Source: Malurus cyaneus samueli
Taxonomy: Eukaryota; Chordata; Aves; Passeriformes; Maluridae
Assembly (NCBI GenBank): GCA_009741485.1
Contig: CM019214.1
Location: 1,468,002 to 1,532,001 of the forward strand
Direction of reading: 5' to 3'
DNA length: 64,000 bases
Shown here: positions 37,651 to 50,072 of the stretch, piece by piece
How positions within the stretch are numbered: position 1 is the first letter of the stretch
Layout: each line of letters opens with the position of its first letter
Made by a program: the position numbers and the translations under genes
The notes under the pieces: generated by a model
Database searches by the model: none
Told to the model about the DNA's origin: nothing
Seen by the model: only the letters and a program-made list of their open reading frames with translations

Positions 37651-39165
37651 GGATGGATGGATGGATGGATGGATGGATGGATGGATGGATGGATGGATGG
37701 ATGGATGATGGAGGATGGATGGATGGATGGCAGGTGGCAGGATGGATGGATCGTGGAGGTGGATGGATGGAATGGATGGATGGAATGGAGAGGATGGATT
37801 GATGGATGGATGGATGGATGGAATGGGTGGATGGATGGATGGGTGGAGATGGAGATGGATGGGATGGATGGATGGATGGATGGATGGATGGATGGATGGA
37901 TGGATGGATGGATGGAATGGGATGGATGGATGGATTGGATGGATGGATGGATTGGAGGACAGGGATGGATGGATGGATGGATGGATGGATGGATGGATGG
38001 AGGATGGATGGATGGATGGATGGATGGATGGATGGAGATGGATGGATGGACAGGGATGGATGGATGGATGATGGATGGATGGATGGATGGATGGACGGGA
38101 TGGATGGAGGGATGGAGGGAGGATGGATGGACAGGGATGGATGGATGGACAGGGATGGATGGATGGATGGATGGATGGATCAGGGATGGAGATTGGATGG
38201 GATGGACTGGATGGAAGGGATGGATGGATGGATGGATGGATGGATGGATGATGGATGGATGGATGGATGGATGGATGGATGGATGGATGGATGGATAGGG
38301 ATGGATGGATGGATGGATGGATGGATGGATGGATGGATGGAGGGATGGATGGATGGATGGGATGGATGGATTGGATGGACAGGGATGATGGATGGATGGA
38401 GATGGATGGATGGATGGATGGATGGATGGAGGGATGGATGGATATGGGATGGATGGATGATGGATGATGGATGGATGGATGGATGGATGGATGGATGGAT
38501 GGATGGATGCAGGGATGGATGGATGGATGGATGGATGGATGGATGGATGGGTATGGATGGACAGGGATGGATGGATGGATGGATGGATGGATGGATGGAT
38601 GGACATGGATGGATGGATGGATGGATGGATGGGATGGAGGGATGGATGGATGATGGATGGATGGATGGATGGATGGATGGATGGATGGATGGATGGATGG
38701 ATGGATGGATGGATGGACAGGGATGGATGGATGGATGGATGGATGGATGGATGATGGATGATGGATGATGGATGGATGGATGGAGGATGGATGGATGGAT
38801 GGATGGAGGGATGGATGGATGGATGGATGGATGGATGGACAGGATGGATGGATGGATGGTGATGGATGGATGGATGATGGACAGGGATGGATGGAGGGAT
38901 GGATGGATGGATGGATGGATGGATGAGGGATGGATGGATGGATGGATGATGGATGCATGGAGGGATGGATGATGGATGGATGGATGGATGGATGATGGAG
39001 GATGGATGGATGGATGGATGATGGATGGAAGGTGGATGGATGGATGGATGGATGGATGGACAGGGATGGATGGATGGATGGATGGATGGATTGGATGGAT
39101 GGATGGATGGACAGGGATGGATGGATGGATGGATGGATGGATGGATGGATGGATGGATGGATGGA
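37651..39165. repeat. 1.5-kb (GATG)n microsatellite with interruptions
   Basis: Almost pure GGAT/ATGG tetranucleotide repeat on the + strand for 1.5 kb. It is broken by recurrent interruptions such as GGACAGGGATGG, GGAGG, GATGATGG and GGAATGG. The interruption ACAGGG recurs more than ten times, suggesting compound higher-order units rather than random decay. The tetramer has no stop on either strand, giving open frames of up to 543 codons (M-D-G-W on +, H-P-S-I on -). These are not proteins. Confidence 0.98.
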
Positions 39166-39561
39166 CATTTCAGGATGGGATAAGAGAGATGAGTTCTGGT
39201 GTAAAGTGTCCCAGATACTGGGATGCAGTGGACAGCCACTCTTAGGGGAGGAGGATCTCTGACTTGTTTTCGGGCTTTAATGGCTGGTATTCTGCCAGGC
39301 AGTGTGGTGGGATGTAAGAATGCAAAATTTGTGAAGGATGTCAGGGAAATCTCATGCAGGTGATGGAGACAGCAGATTAATTATAATTATAATATTATAT
39401 TATGTGTATAATTGGTACAGGGTGCAATAGTAGAGTTCAGATGATGAGATATTGGGAGAATATGGAGTGCCTTGAATGAACAGAGTATAAGATAGCAGGT
39501 GGAGATTTGATGGAGGCAGTCCAAAGGCCTCTCACCCAATCATGTTGTTGTGTAGCTCACA

Positions 39562-39620
39562 ATCAATGCTGCTGGGTGCTCTCAAATGCTGCTGGGTGCT
39601 CTCAAATGCTGCTGGGTGCC
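39562..39620. repeat. 20-bp tandem repeat, 3 copies
   Basis: Three perfect or near-perfect copies of AATGCTGCTGGGTGCTCTCA. Confidence 0.9.
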
Positions 39621-40954
39621 CATGTTTAGGCTGCTGAATCATGACTTGAGTGAGTGGTCAATGTCGAGCTCTTGGAAGCTTCAGCACAGTTCACATTCAG
39701 GTGTCTGAGTTTAGGTGTCATAATCTGAAACTGGATTCCACCTGAAGAGTTTCAGTCTCAGGAGCCTGCTTGACAAGTTTACCTTTGGTTCACAAGTAGG
39801 TCTTGACTTACAAATTAGAGAAAATACCTGCCAGGTTGTTGAGAAAAAAGACAAAACCCCAAAAATTAAAATGTGAAAGTACCAGATAAAAAATAAATTG
39901 TGTCCACTGCAGAAGTAAAGATTTCAAAACTAAAGCTTGAAGTGTAATAAACTTCAGAAGCTCAGCCATCATGCGTGAAACTATTTTGACTCTCACGGTA
40001 ACAATACTGAGGACTTTGGCACTGATACATTTTTTAAAAAAGCAATCAACCAACGAACATAAGTATTTTCCAGTAAGTTCTACTGCTCTTCAGTTAGAAG
40101 ATGCCCAGGAAAGGAGCATTGCATTGTAATAGCAGAGAATTAGGAAATACAATGTAATTATAAATGTCTTGTGTTCCTCCATTTATGGCATCAGTGATAT
40201 CTTACAGGAAGCCATGAAGGTACAGTTTGCCCTTCTACATTTTCTGCTTTGTTATCACTTACATTCCAAGTGTCAAGATTATGCTATAAAAAGTATTAAT
40301 TCATGCTGGTATCTGCCAATGCAGTATTATTCTGTTTATAAATAGCTTGCATTTCTACAATTTCCAGTTTTAACAGACAAAAAAAAAAAAAAAAAAAAAA
40401 ACCAAACAAATAGAACTGGAAGAAGACTGAGGCTTGAAACTGAAATTACTATTATTGACATTTCAGCATCAGAAGAATTTTATAGACATTTACTGAATTT
40501 GGTTTCTGTTTTACATCCATGCTTGGATTAAACAATACTGCCAAATTGTAAAATTACATGGATTGGTGCTACAACAGAATGAAATGAAACACAAATAATT
40601 TTAAAAATTGCTACAACAGTACTAGTTTATCATGAAATGCTAGAATAGCTACATTTATAGTATTTAAAAGCTGTCTCTTTTATCCAGTAAATTACTGGGG
40701 ATTCATAATTACTTTAAATCCACTTGGAGCAATGGAAGTTTCCATGCTAATCACTGTCACCTGCCCAACAGTTAGTAAAGAATACTGAACAGGTTCACTT
40801 CCTTTCAGGTTCTTCTCAAGGTGGTATTTGCACCCTAAATTAGTAGACTGCAAGTTCCTGAAGAATTGTAAAATGCATGCTTTGATGTTTTGTAGTACAA
40901 TCCTTAGCTTTCAGGTGGCTCCAAATCTTGTCCTGGTGCATTTTGAGTGCTGTT

Positions 40955-41042
40955 CAGAGTCACCTTCCTTCTGATGGCCTGTCAAGTACAGAACTCTGTT
41001 CCATCAGGAGTCTTCCCCTGCACTCAGATGGTTTGTGAGTAA
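40955..41042. repeat. Dispersed repeat, left copy (pair with 42046-42134)
   Basis: An approximately 88-bp segment shares GTCACCTTCCTT, CTGTTCCAT, TCTTCCCCTGCACT and AGATGGTT, in the same order and spacing, with 42046-42134. Many substitutions separate the two copies. They sit about 1.1 kb apart in the same orientation and bracket the 72-bp array. Confidence 0.75.
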
Positions 41043-41154
41043 CAGTGAAGAGCTGTGGAAGGCTGTTCACAATATCCCTGCTGATGGGGACATTCAGAAG
41101 TGGCAGCAGTGCCTTCCAGCCCCAACTGTGACCCTGCAAAGTTCCTGCAGTCTG

Positions 41155-41665
41155 GGGACTCTGGCACCAGTGTTGGATGGACATGGATGGGCACAGATGG
41201 GCACACGTTTGGGTTTGGGGACTCTGTCACCAGGTTGTTGTCACTGAGCCCATGGATGGACACTGATGGGCACACGTTTGGGTTTGGGGTCTGTGCACCA
41301 TGTTGGTGTCACGAGCCCGCTGTAGCCCATGGATGGGCACAGATGGACACACGTTTGGGTTTTGGGGTTTCTGTCACCAGTGTTGGTGTCACATAGAGCC
41401 CTGTCTGTGAGCCCAATGGACGGACACAGAGGCACACTTTGTGTTTGGGGACTCTGGCACCAGTGTTGTGTCACTGAGCGCCATGGATGGGCAGCAGTGG
41501 GCACAGCGTTCTGGGTTTGGGACTCTGTCACCAGTGTTGGTGTCACTGAGCCCATGGATGGGCACAGATGGGCACACGTTTGGGTTTGGGGTCTCTGTCA
41601 CCAGTGTTGGTGTCACTGAGCCCATGGATGGGCACAGATGGGGCACACGTTTGGGTTTGGGATTT
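41155..41665. repeat. 72-bp G-rich minisatellite, about 7 copies
   Basis: Seven units of 70-78 bp, each with CATGGATGGGCACAGATGGG, CACACGTTTGGGTTTGGGG and TCTGTCACCAGTGTTGGTGT. The last two copies are nearly identical; earlier ones are more diverged or carry indels. Each unit contains four runs of three or four G on the + strand. Confidence 0.94.
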
Positions 41666-42045
41666 CTCTGATCACTGCATGAGGAATGCCTGCTGTTTAT
41701 GATTCCCTTATGCTACACTTGATTTAAAACAAGTAAGATTGATGATACAAGCATTTGCTCATGACATCTGAACAAACAGTACAGTTGTTGCAAGTGTTTC
41801 TGAAGGACATAGATAAAGAAATCAGAGAAACTTTTCCATCTGCTTGCATTTTTTAAAGTCTCTTTCCATCATTACATGGTCATTTCCTGTCCAACATGTA
41901 GCTCAAGGTTTCAGCCTTTTCTTGTGCATCTTTCCCCAGTGGAATAGCTGAGCTTATATAGCTGTTTGCCTTGAAAATCTCCTAGTTGCTCTAGAGTGGT
42001 TTAAGCTTTTCCTAGTGCTCTTGTTTTTCCTCAACCAGGAGACTG

Positions 42046-42134
42046 TGTGGTCACCTTCCTTATTATGGCCTGAACATAGAACTCTCTGTTCCATTAGGAC
42101 TCTTCCCCTGCACTTAGATGGTTAGTAAATAACA
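42046..42134. repeat. Dispersed repeat, right copy (pair with 40955-41042)
   Basis: The second member of the diverged direct-repeat pair described at 40955-41042. The repeat family is not recognised. Confidence 0.75.
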
Positions 42135-43966
42135 TTCTGCTTTCAAGAGATAAAAAATTGATTGGTGGTGATTCACTCGAGGCGCTTCTCAAGGAAACCA
42201 ACGTGTGTTGGGAAAATTCTAAGCAATTTCCCAGTAAGTAAAGGCATTGTGGTAACTCAGACACTCTGTTCTGTTATTATTTACCAAAGCCTCTGTCTCT
42301 GCCTAAAAATAAATAGGACTTTTCAATTAGGAAGTAATTTCCTGCAAGTTGTCCTGTGCTAAGAGTCATATTGCTAGGTAAGCTAAGTGTGGGGGTTTTA
42401 ACTGAAAAAACAGAAGAATTGCCATTTTCTCAAGGGAGGAGTATAAAACTGAAGCGCCTCTTCAGGAAAATTCTCCCAATTCTTTTGGTGTAGAAGACAC
42501 GGCGTGCTATGACTTACACTTCATATTGTCAAATGCTTTGAAAAAGATAAATTGAATCCATCATCTTGCACACCTTTCTTTTTGTACAGAGAATATTTTA
42601 AGGTACTCCACTAGATGGTGAAAGTAATTGCAGTGCCATTGGCAGCGTGTGTTATCAGAAGTCAGGAGAGGACAGGAGCTGTGTTTATCTGGTAGTGCTG
42701 CCCAAAGGGGTGGTGTTTTGGGGCAGAATGGAAATGCACTCGGGACATTTTCTGGGCAATGACTGAATATCCGATATGATCCTGATATATCCAGTGACCC
42801 CTCAGAACATGCATAATTGGCTCAGTTTAAAAACTCCCCTAATGACAAATGTCACATTTATCACACATTATCAGTACTGACTACAATGCTCATGTTTGCT
42901 ATTCTTATTTTGAGAGTAACTTTGAAAAATTATTTGGTTGGGTTTTTTTTTTTTAAGTTTCATTTTAAGGAACTCATGAAAAATGCTTTGGCATCTTGTA
43001 ATGGTTTTCTGGGCTTTTGTTGCCTCGTGGCTGATTGCTTAATGTTCTGTGATTTTTCTAGAATCAGGATTATTGAAAAATCTGTTCTAAATACCTTAAT
43101 GTCATAGAAAATAATATTGTTTATACAAATCAAACTGCTACTTCTGAAAAGACTTTAGCCATCGGATATGTTTGGCTGAATTATGTTGTTTTTTTTAATG
43201 CCTTTGTCGAGGCAAACTAAATTGTATAAATGTAGTAATGAATCGATGAGGATCAAATCAGTTTCTTACTCACTTCTAATGATTTTTATGACATGAAAAT
43301 ATTCTCTGTGACTAGAGGGTAACTTTTTCTAACAGGATTTGAGTTTGGACTTTACAGCCTCACACTTGTACAGATGGAAATCACAAGGCAAGCACAGAAC
43401 ATGCCATATCATATTTTAATGATACATCAGCATAAAATTCTGATATTTTAATATTTTATTTTAATACATCAGCATAAAGCTGTGATAATCTGTGTAAGTG
43501 CTTGAGCAGCAAGCTGAGTAAAGGCAGCAGTGTGCTGCTCTTGCATGGGATGTGCTCAGGATTGACTGCTGCACTCTGCTCATGTTGATACCTATAAATG
43601 TTTGTTCTTTCAGTTGCTTAAAAATGCCATGCTAGAGAAATTCTTGTCATCATATAGGGTGAGGTAGTAAACTTATAGGTGAATGATGTAACTTTTAGAA
43701 GGTCAAAATCTAATCTATTTTTCAAGTTGCATACTTGTGCTTTGTGTCAGATTTTCCCTGATATGCAAAAGAAAAAGGAAAAAAATCATAACAGAAACCT
43801 CTGAAATACAATAGGGACAAACATTTGATGATTTTTTTTTTGTAACTTGACATTTTCGAGAATAGGATATGCATTCTCTTTCCAGACAATAATGGTTGTA
43901 GCACTAAGATCTTGACTTATGCTAAGAAGCATCTTTTTCCTTGAGTACTCCCATCAAGGATCTTTA

Positions 43967-44190
43967 AAGAAAATAACAGAGATAGGTGACTCTGCTGTCC
44001 TGGCACTGTGTCCTGTGGGTATGTAATTGTGTATGGATCTTTTTAGGAAATCACAGAGATAGGTGACTCTGCTGTCCTGGCACTGTGTCCTGTGCCTATG
44101 TAATTGTGTATGGATCTTTTTAGGAAATCACAGAGATAGGTGACTCTGCTGTCCTGGCACTGTGTCCTGTGCCTATGTAATTGTGTATAA
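43967..44190. repeat. 77-bp tandem repeat, 3 copies
   Basis: Three units of 76-77 bp contain GAGATAGGTGACTCTGCTGT at about 43979, 44056 and 44132, followed by CCTGGCACTGTGTCCTGTG. Copies are almost identical. The inverted copy of the exon-4 segment stops inside the matching unit at 50047, immediately before the N gap. Confidence 0.93.
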
Positions 44191-47130
44191 CAGAAGTGAC
44201 TTATGGCACATCAGTTTTGTAGAGACAGAGGAACGATAAGGGACCTCTATCCTTTGGATGAGATAAGATTCAGTGATTTTGAATGAGGAACTCTTCTGGT
44301 TTGGTCCTGTAGCTGTGATAATGTCATGGGGAACCTGGCAGAGAATCTGGTGGGTGTTGGGGCACAGCAGAGAGTGCTCAACTCCCAGAGCTGTGCTCAC
44401 CCTCATCCCTGCTGAAATGGGACCCATGAAAGCTCATCTCTGTCCAGAGGCAATTCCCACACTATTCTGAGCCAAAGGAAAGGACTGAGCCCCATATGAA
44501 GGGATTTCTGTCTCCAGGGCTGGAGGTGCCCTTTTCCCATGAACAGGAATCTCCTTCCTCCTCTCTATCGTTGTATTAATATGTGAAGGAAATGGAACAG
44601 AAATGTTTGTCTTAGCCTTACTAAAAGATATTAACAGGTTTTTACATGAAGAGACGTATTTTTCCCCAATTTAGACTCATGCAATCACCATAGGTTGATT
44701 TACAGTTTCTGTAAATCCTTACTTTTACACGGATCTTTTCAAGTAATATTCATCTGTTGTATGTTTAATTTAATTAACAGTGTTTTCCTGTAGTTTTATA
44801 AACATAGAATGTTCATCATATACATGCTCAATTAATCAGAGGGGTAATAGCCAATGTTTAGAGAGATTTGGACTTCTGTATTTGCAAAATTTGGTGTTGT
44901 AAAGTGATACTGAGGCCAGATTTTTTTTACACATTATAATGAGATGTTTAGTAATAAAGGTAGCTGAGTGAAGCAGAATACAGCTAAGAGAACTTCAGAT
45001 TTCCTGCTTTGTGATACAAGCTGGTAGTAGTAAGTATAGAGAATCTGAAAAGGATTATGTGAAGTTTTCTTCCCATTGCCATCCATTGAAGTCAAACATT
45101 GAATCAGCCAGTAACAGCTCACCCACCACAGCTGATACATTGAATTTGTCAATGAACAAATTTTCCATTCTGGAAGTTGGATACTGAGCTGCTGTCGAAG
45201 GTGTCCACAATCAGCTGAACATTGTTTTCTGTAACTGGTTCTGTTTCATAGTACAGTCCTTGAAAAGAAAACCCTTGAAACGCAAAAAAAAAAAAAATTG
45301 GTGTAGGTCATAAATTAGTAAGGAGTAAATGGAAATGGAGAACAGGGCATTTTCAGATGGGTTCTTTGAAATTAGTTCATATCATGAGGGCTCCTGTTTT
45401 TTTACATGGCTCATATAAACCTATTTAGTTGGTTTAGAGCAGGTGAGCACGGAAATTGAGAAATGTGCTCTGGACTAATTTTTCTCCGTCTGTCAGATGG
45501 AGCCCCTCATTTTTTGGAGGTGTTGTGCATCATAGGGCAGTTACAGACTTTTTATATTACAAGGAGTTTAAATATGAACTTTTGGCATTTTAACTCTGTT
45601 TGCTCTTTTACTGGGGTACCTAATTTTGACATACCTGCTGAATGTGGATTTGTGTTGCACTTGGCCTGATCACTGAGGTGTTTTTTTACAGTTTTTTTTT
45701 TTTTTTTTGCTATTGTGATTCCTTTGGATTCTTATTTTTTATTTCCTGTAATGCTCAAGGAAAAAAAAAAGGCAAGATAAAATGCACAGCAAATTTTTGC
45801 TCATTTTCATTTCTTTTATTTTACAGGAAACACATGAAATTGTGGCTATCAAGAAATTCAAAGACAGTGAAGGTAACCTTTTCTGCTGCATATGAACTGA
45901 CTTTTCATGTCAGTAACTACATTGGTAATATCTCAGTCCCTCTATTTTAGCAAAGTTTCTTTTTTGCTGGTGGCCATGAAGGTGTTGATTACAGGAGCTG
46001 TGATTTTCAGAGTCACTCAGACACAGCAAAGTCTGATTTGTGTCATTTTGCACAATTCAAACTCTGCTGTACACATCATTTCCCAGGGATTGAAGAGTTT
46101 ATTTGATAAGTGTTTTAGCTCTGCTGTTCAGAAATTAGTTTTAAATCCCGTTGAAGATGTAGCAGATAGTTTAATTGCAATGACCATCTTGAGCAGGTCG
46201 TGAGAGTATCTCAGATTCCCATTTTGGAATTGCTGTGGCTTTTCAGTTCGATCCTTGGCAGTAAATCTGGGTATTTAAGTCATAAACAGGATCACTGTTT
46301 AGCTTGTCTACCAAAAATGAAAAAACAAATACAACATTGCATTAGGTCGGGGATTTCCACGGGATTACACAATAGCAGTTTACAGGACTGATGACTGCTT
46401 TTCAGATTTGGAGCTAGTTGTTTACGAGTTTTTGGAAATTTGACAGAAGTTCTTTTGATGGGTTTGATTCAGCCAATTTCACATCTGTCTGTTTAATATG
46501 GTAGTTCATTAAGAAATTTGAATTACTGTAATGTTTCTATTTGACATTTGTTTCACTGAATTTTTGCTGTTGTTTGACATATGAAAGTGAATGTGCTTGG
46601 AAAGTGACTGTCTCGTATAGATGAGATTATGCAATCAGGCTGATGCAAGCAACATCAAGCACTCAGTTTTAAAATGAAAGATTCAGATTGCTCTAAATAT
46701 ATATCTTTTTAATCACAAAACATTTGTGATTATAGTATTTTATTTTCTATTCCCTCCTGCTGCACTTCAATTTTTTATTTTTCCCCTCTCTCTTCTGATT
46801 AGATCAATGTGTTTGCATGACCAGTGTTATTCACTCTCCCCCACTTTTTTTTTCTTTTTGCCTTCCAAAAACATTTTCTCTTCCTTGTTTCCTCTGTCTT
46901 CTAACTGTCTTTGTGCTACATGACCTGCAAATGCAATTTAGCTGTGAATTTATGCAAGCCTTTCCCATTTATTGTGGATAACAGTTCTAACGAGATTAAA
47001 GTACACTGTTTATTACGTGCATGAGCAAATGTACTGAATTAATGTAATGTCATTTTACAAAGTGAAAAATAAAACTTTTATAGTAAGGATTTCTTCATAT
47101 AATTGTTGGTATCCTTTAGAGCCCCATTAG
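44150..47130 (+). repeat. Exon-4 segment, copy A (forward)
   Basis: The first of three related copies of an intronic block that contains the 46-nt CDKL5 exon. Copy A is matched in inverted orientation by 47154-50047 over essentially its whole length. It is matched in direct orientation by 51427-52909 from 45551 to 47130. The right boundary is sharp: both A and the third copy end at ...GAGCCCCATTAG and then differ. Confidence 0.92.
45827..45872 (+). CDS. CDKL5: CDKL5 46-nt exon with catalytic lysine, copy 1
   Basis: An exon between TTTTATTTTACAG and GTAACC. It is 46 nt and encodes residues 34-48 (ETHEIVAIKKFKDSE) plus one base of codon 49. It contains the VAIKK motif with K42, which in protein kinases anchors the ATP phosphates; replacing it abolishes CDKL5 activity. 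Length and phase agree with the human exon as recalled. An identical 46-nt exon recurs at 51587-51632 and a damaged inverted one at 48355-48398. Only one forward copy can be used in a message, because 46 is not a multiple of 3. Confidence 0.93.
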
Positions 47131-47153
47131 CATCCATCCACGGGGGGGGGTAT
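47131..47153. other. Fold-back junction spacer
   Basis: A 23-bp spacer between the two inverted arms, with CATCCATCCAC and a run of nine G. It matches neither arm nor the flank of the third copy. Such a low-complexity scar would fit either a DNA-repair junction or a chimeric read join. Confidence 0.75.
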
Positions 47154-50047
47154 GGGCTCTAGGAATGTGGTGGTTACTTGTTATTTTTCACTTGTAAATG
47201 ACATTACATTAATTCAAGTACATTTGCTCATGCACGTAATAAACGTTACTTAATCTCTTAGAACTGTACCACAATAATGGGGAAGGCTTGCATAAATCAC
47301 AGCTAAATTGCATTTGCAGGTCATGTACAGCAAAGACCAGTTAGAGACAGAGGCAGAGAAACAAGGAAGAGAAATTTTTTTTGGAAGGCAAAAGAAAAAA
47401 AGTGCAGGGGAGAGTGATAACACTGGTCATGCAAACACATTGATCATAATCAGAAGAGAGAGGGAAAATAAAATTGAAGTGCAGCAGGAGGGAATAGGAA
47501 AATAAAATACTATAATCACAAATGTTTTGATTAAAAATATTTATAATTTAGAGCAATCTGAATCTTTCATTTAAACTGAGTGCTTGATGTTGCTTGCATC
47601 AGCCTGATTGCATAATCCATCTATAACGAGACAGTCACTTTCCAGCACATTCACTATCATATGTTCAACAACAGCAAATTCAGTGAACAAAAATGTCAAT
47701 AGAACCATTACAGTATATTCAAATTTCTAATGAACTACCATATAACAGACAGATGTGAAATGGGCGAATCAAACCCATCAAAAGAACTTTTCAAATTCCA
47801 AAAACTCGTAACAACTGCTCCAAATCTGAAAAGCAGTCATCAGTCCTGTAAACTGCTATTGTGTAATCCCGTGGAATCCAGACCTAATGGCAATGTTGTA
47901 TTTTTGTTTTCATTTTTTGGTAGACAGCTAACCAGTGATCCTGTTTATGACTTAAATACACCAGATTTACTGCCAGGATCGGAACTGAAAAGCCAGCAGC
48001 AAAATTCCAAATGAGGATCTGAGATACTCTCACGACCTGCTCCAGATGGTCATTCTGCAATTAACTATCTGCTACATCTTCACAGGGATTTAAAACTAAT
48101 TTCTGAACAGCAGAGCTAAACACTTATCAAATAAACTCTTCAGATCCTGGAAATGATGTGTAACGACAAGTTTGAATTGTGCAAATGACACCAAATCAGA
48201 CTTTGCTGTGTCTGAGTGACTCTGAAATATCACAGCCCTGTAATCAACACCTTCATGGCCACCAAGCAAAAAAACTTGCTAAAATATGAGGACTGAGATA
48301 TTTACCAATGTAGTTCTGACATGAAAGATCAGTTCATATGCAGCAGAAGGTTACCTTCACTGTCTTGAATTTCTTGATAGCCCAATTTCATGTGTTTCCT
48401 GTAAAAATAAGAATAATGAAAAGAGCAAAAATTTGCTGTGCATTTTATCTTGCTTTTTTTTTTTTCACCTGAGCATTACAGGAAATAAAAAATAAGAATC
48501 CAAAAGGAATTTCCACAATGCAAAAAAAAAAAAAAAAGAAAACCTCAGTGATCAGGCCAAGTGCAACACAAATCCACATTCAGCAGGTAGTCAAATTAGG
48601 TACCCAGTAAAAGAGCAACAGAGTTAAATGCCAAAGTTCATATTTAAACTCCTTGTATATAAAAAGGTCTGTAACTGCCCTATGATGCACAACACCTCCA
48701 AAAGAGGGGGCTCCATCTGACAGAGGAGAAAATTAAGCCAAGAGCACATTTCTCAATTCCTGCTCACCTGCTCTAAACCAACTAAATAGTTTATATGAGG
48801 CCATGTAAAAAACAGGAGCCCTCATGATATTGAACTAATTTCAAAAGAACCCATCTGAAATGCCCTGTTCCTCCATTTCCATTACTCCTACTAATTATGA
48901 CCTACACCAATTTTTTTTTTTTTTGCGTTTCAGGGTTTTCTTTTTCAAGACTGTACTATGAAACAGAACAGTACAGAAAACAATGTTCAGCCTGATTGTG
49001 GACACCTTAGACAGCAGCTCAGTATCCAACTTCCAGAATGGAAAATTGTCATTGACAATTCAATGTATCAGCTGGGTGGGTGAGCTGTTACTGGCTGATT
49101 CAATGTTTGACTTCAATGGATGGCAAGGGAAGAAAAAACTCACATAATCCTTTCAGATCTCTACTACTTACTACTACCAGCTTGTATCACAAAGCAGGAA
49201 AATCTGAGTTCTCTTAGCTGTAATTCTGCTTCACTCAGCTACCTTTATTACTAAACATCTCATTATAATGTTGTAATAAAAAATCTGGCCTCAGTATTCA
49301 CTTTACAACACCAAATTTGCAAATACAGAAGTCAAATCTCTCTAAACATTGGCATTACCTCTGATAATTGAGCATGTATATGATGAACATTCTATGTTAT
49401 AAAACTACAGGAAGAACACTGTTTAATAATTAAACATACAACAGATGAATATTACTGAAAAGACTCCGTGTAAAAGTGAAGGATTTACAGAAACTGTAAA
49501 TCACGCTATGGTGATTGCATGAGTCTAAATTGGGGAAAAATACGTCTCTTCATGTAAAAACCTGTTAATATCTTTTAGTAAGGCTAAGACAAACATTTCT
49601 GTTCCATTTCCTTCACATATTAATACAACGATAGAGAGGAGGAAGGAGATTCCTGTCATGGGAAAGGGCACCTCCAGCCTGGAGACAGAAATCCTTCATA
49701 TGGGCTCAGTCCTTTCCTTTGCTCAGAATAGTGTGGGAATTGCCTCTGGACAGAGATGAGCTTTCATGGGTCCATTTCAGCAGGGATGAGGGTGAGCACA
49801 GCTCTGGGAGTTGAGCACTCTCTGCTGGCCCCAACACCCAGAGATTCTCTGCCAGGTTCCCATGACATTATCACAGCTACAGGACCAAACCAGAAGAGTT
49901 CCTCATTCAAATCACTGAATCTTATCTCATCCAAAGGAAAGAGGTCCCTTATCGTTCCTCTGTCTCTACAAAACTGATGTGCCATAAGTCACTTCTGTGT
50001 ATCACAATTACATAGGCACAGGACACAGTGCCAGGACAGAGAGTCAC
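47154..50047 (-). repeat. Exon-4 segment, copy B (inverted)
   Basis: The reverse complement of copy A over about 2.9 kb. It starts at GGGCTCTAGGA beside the spacer and ends in the 77-bp tandem repeat at the N gap. About 40 bp next to the centre are missing. Differences from A are mostly single-base insertions or deletions, many in short homopolymers. At several positions B agrees with the third copy against A (for example GATCTGAAGAG and GAATATACTG). Confidence 0.93.
48355..48398 (-). pseudogene. CDKL5: Inverted, damaged copy of the CDKL5 46-nt exon
   Basis: On the minus strand this reads as the K42 exon with its acceptor CAG and donor GTAACC kept. It is only 44 nt long: one T is missing in ATTGTGGC and one A in TTCAAAGAC. 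The two deletions shift the frame. It lies opposite to the direction of CDKL5 transcription and cannot contribute to the kinase message. Both lesions are single-base losses in the pattern expected of uncorrected long-read error. Confidence 0.9.
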
Positions 50048-50072
50048 NNNNNNNNNNNNNNNNNNNNNNNNN
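50048..50072. other. Assembly gap (25 N)
   Basis: 25 undetermined bases exactly at the outer end of the inverted copy. A contig join at this point means the fold-back and what follows were placed next to each other by scaffolding. Confidence 0.99.

Larger units (their letters stand above)
19755..45826 (+). other. CDKL5 26-kb intron
   Basis: A long intron from GTAAGG to the TTATTTTACAG acceptor of the next exon. It contains a 5-N gap, a 64-bp duplication, three plus-strand CR1 pieces, arrays with unit lengths of 37, 24-29, 25, 35, 4, 20, 72 and 77 bp, and a possible minus-strand coding region, all listed separately. About 19755-22700, 25600-27600, 28120-30650, 33130-37640 and 42140-43960 appear to be unique non-coding DNA in which I recognise nothing further. 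Small direct repeats occur at about 25655-25710 (AGTGATT...AGAGGTAAACAA twice) and 25960-26020 (AAAACCAGGTAAAAATACA twice). Confidence 0.85.

Noticed and set aside
37537..39245. Open frames of up to 543 codons on both strands (H-P-S-I and M-D-G-W repeats)
   Set aside because: They follow automatically from a stop-free GATG tetranucleotide array; there is no promoter, splice or domain evidence.
44173..44427. 84-codon minus-strand frame, partly repeated on the + strand at 49756-49977
   Set aside because: Its recurrence only reflects the inverted copy; the two versions differ by frame-shifting indels and nothing supports expression.
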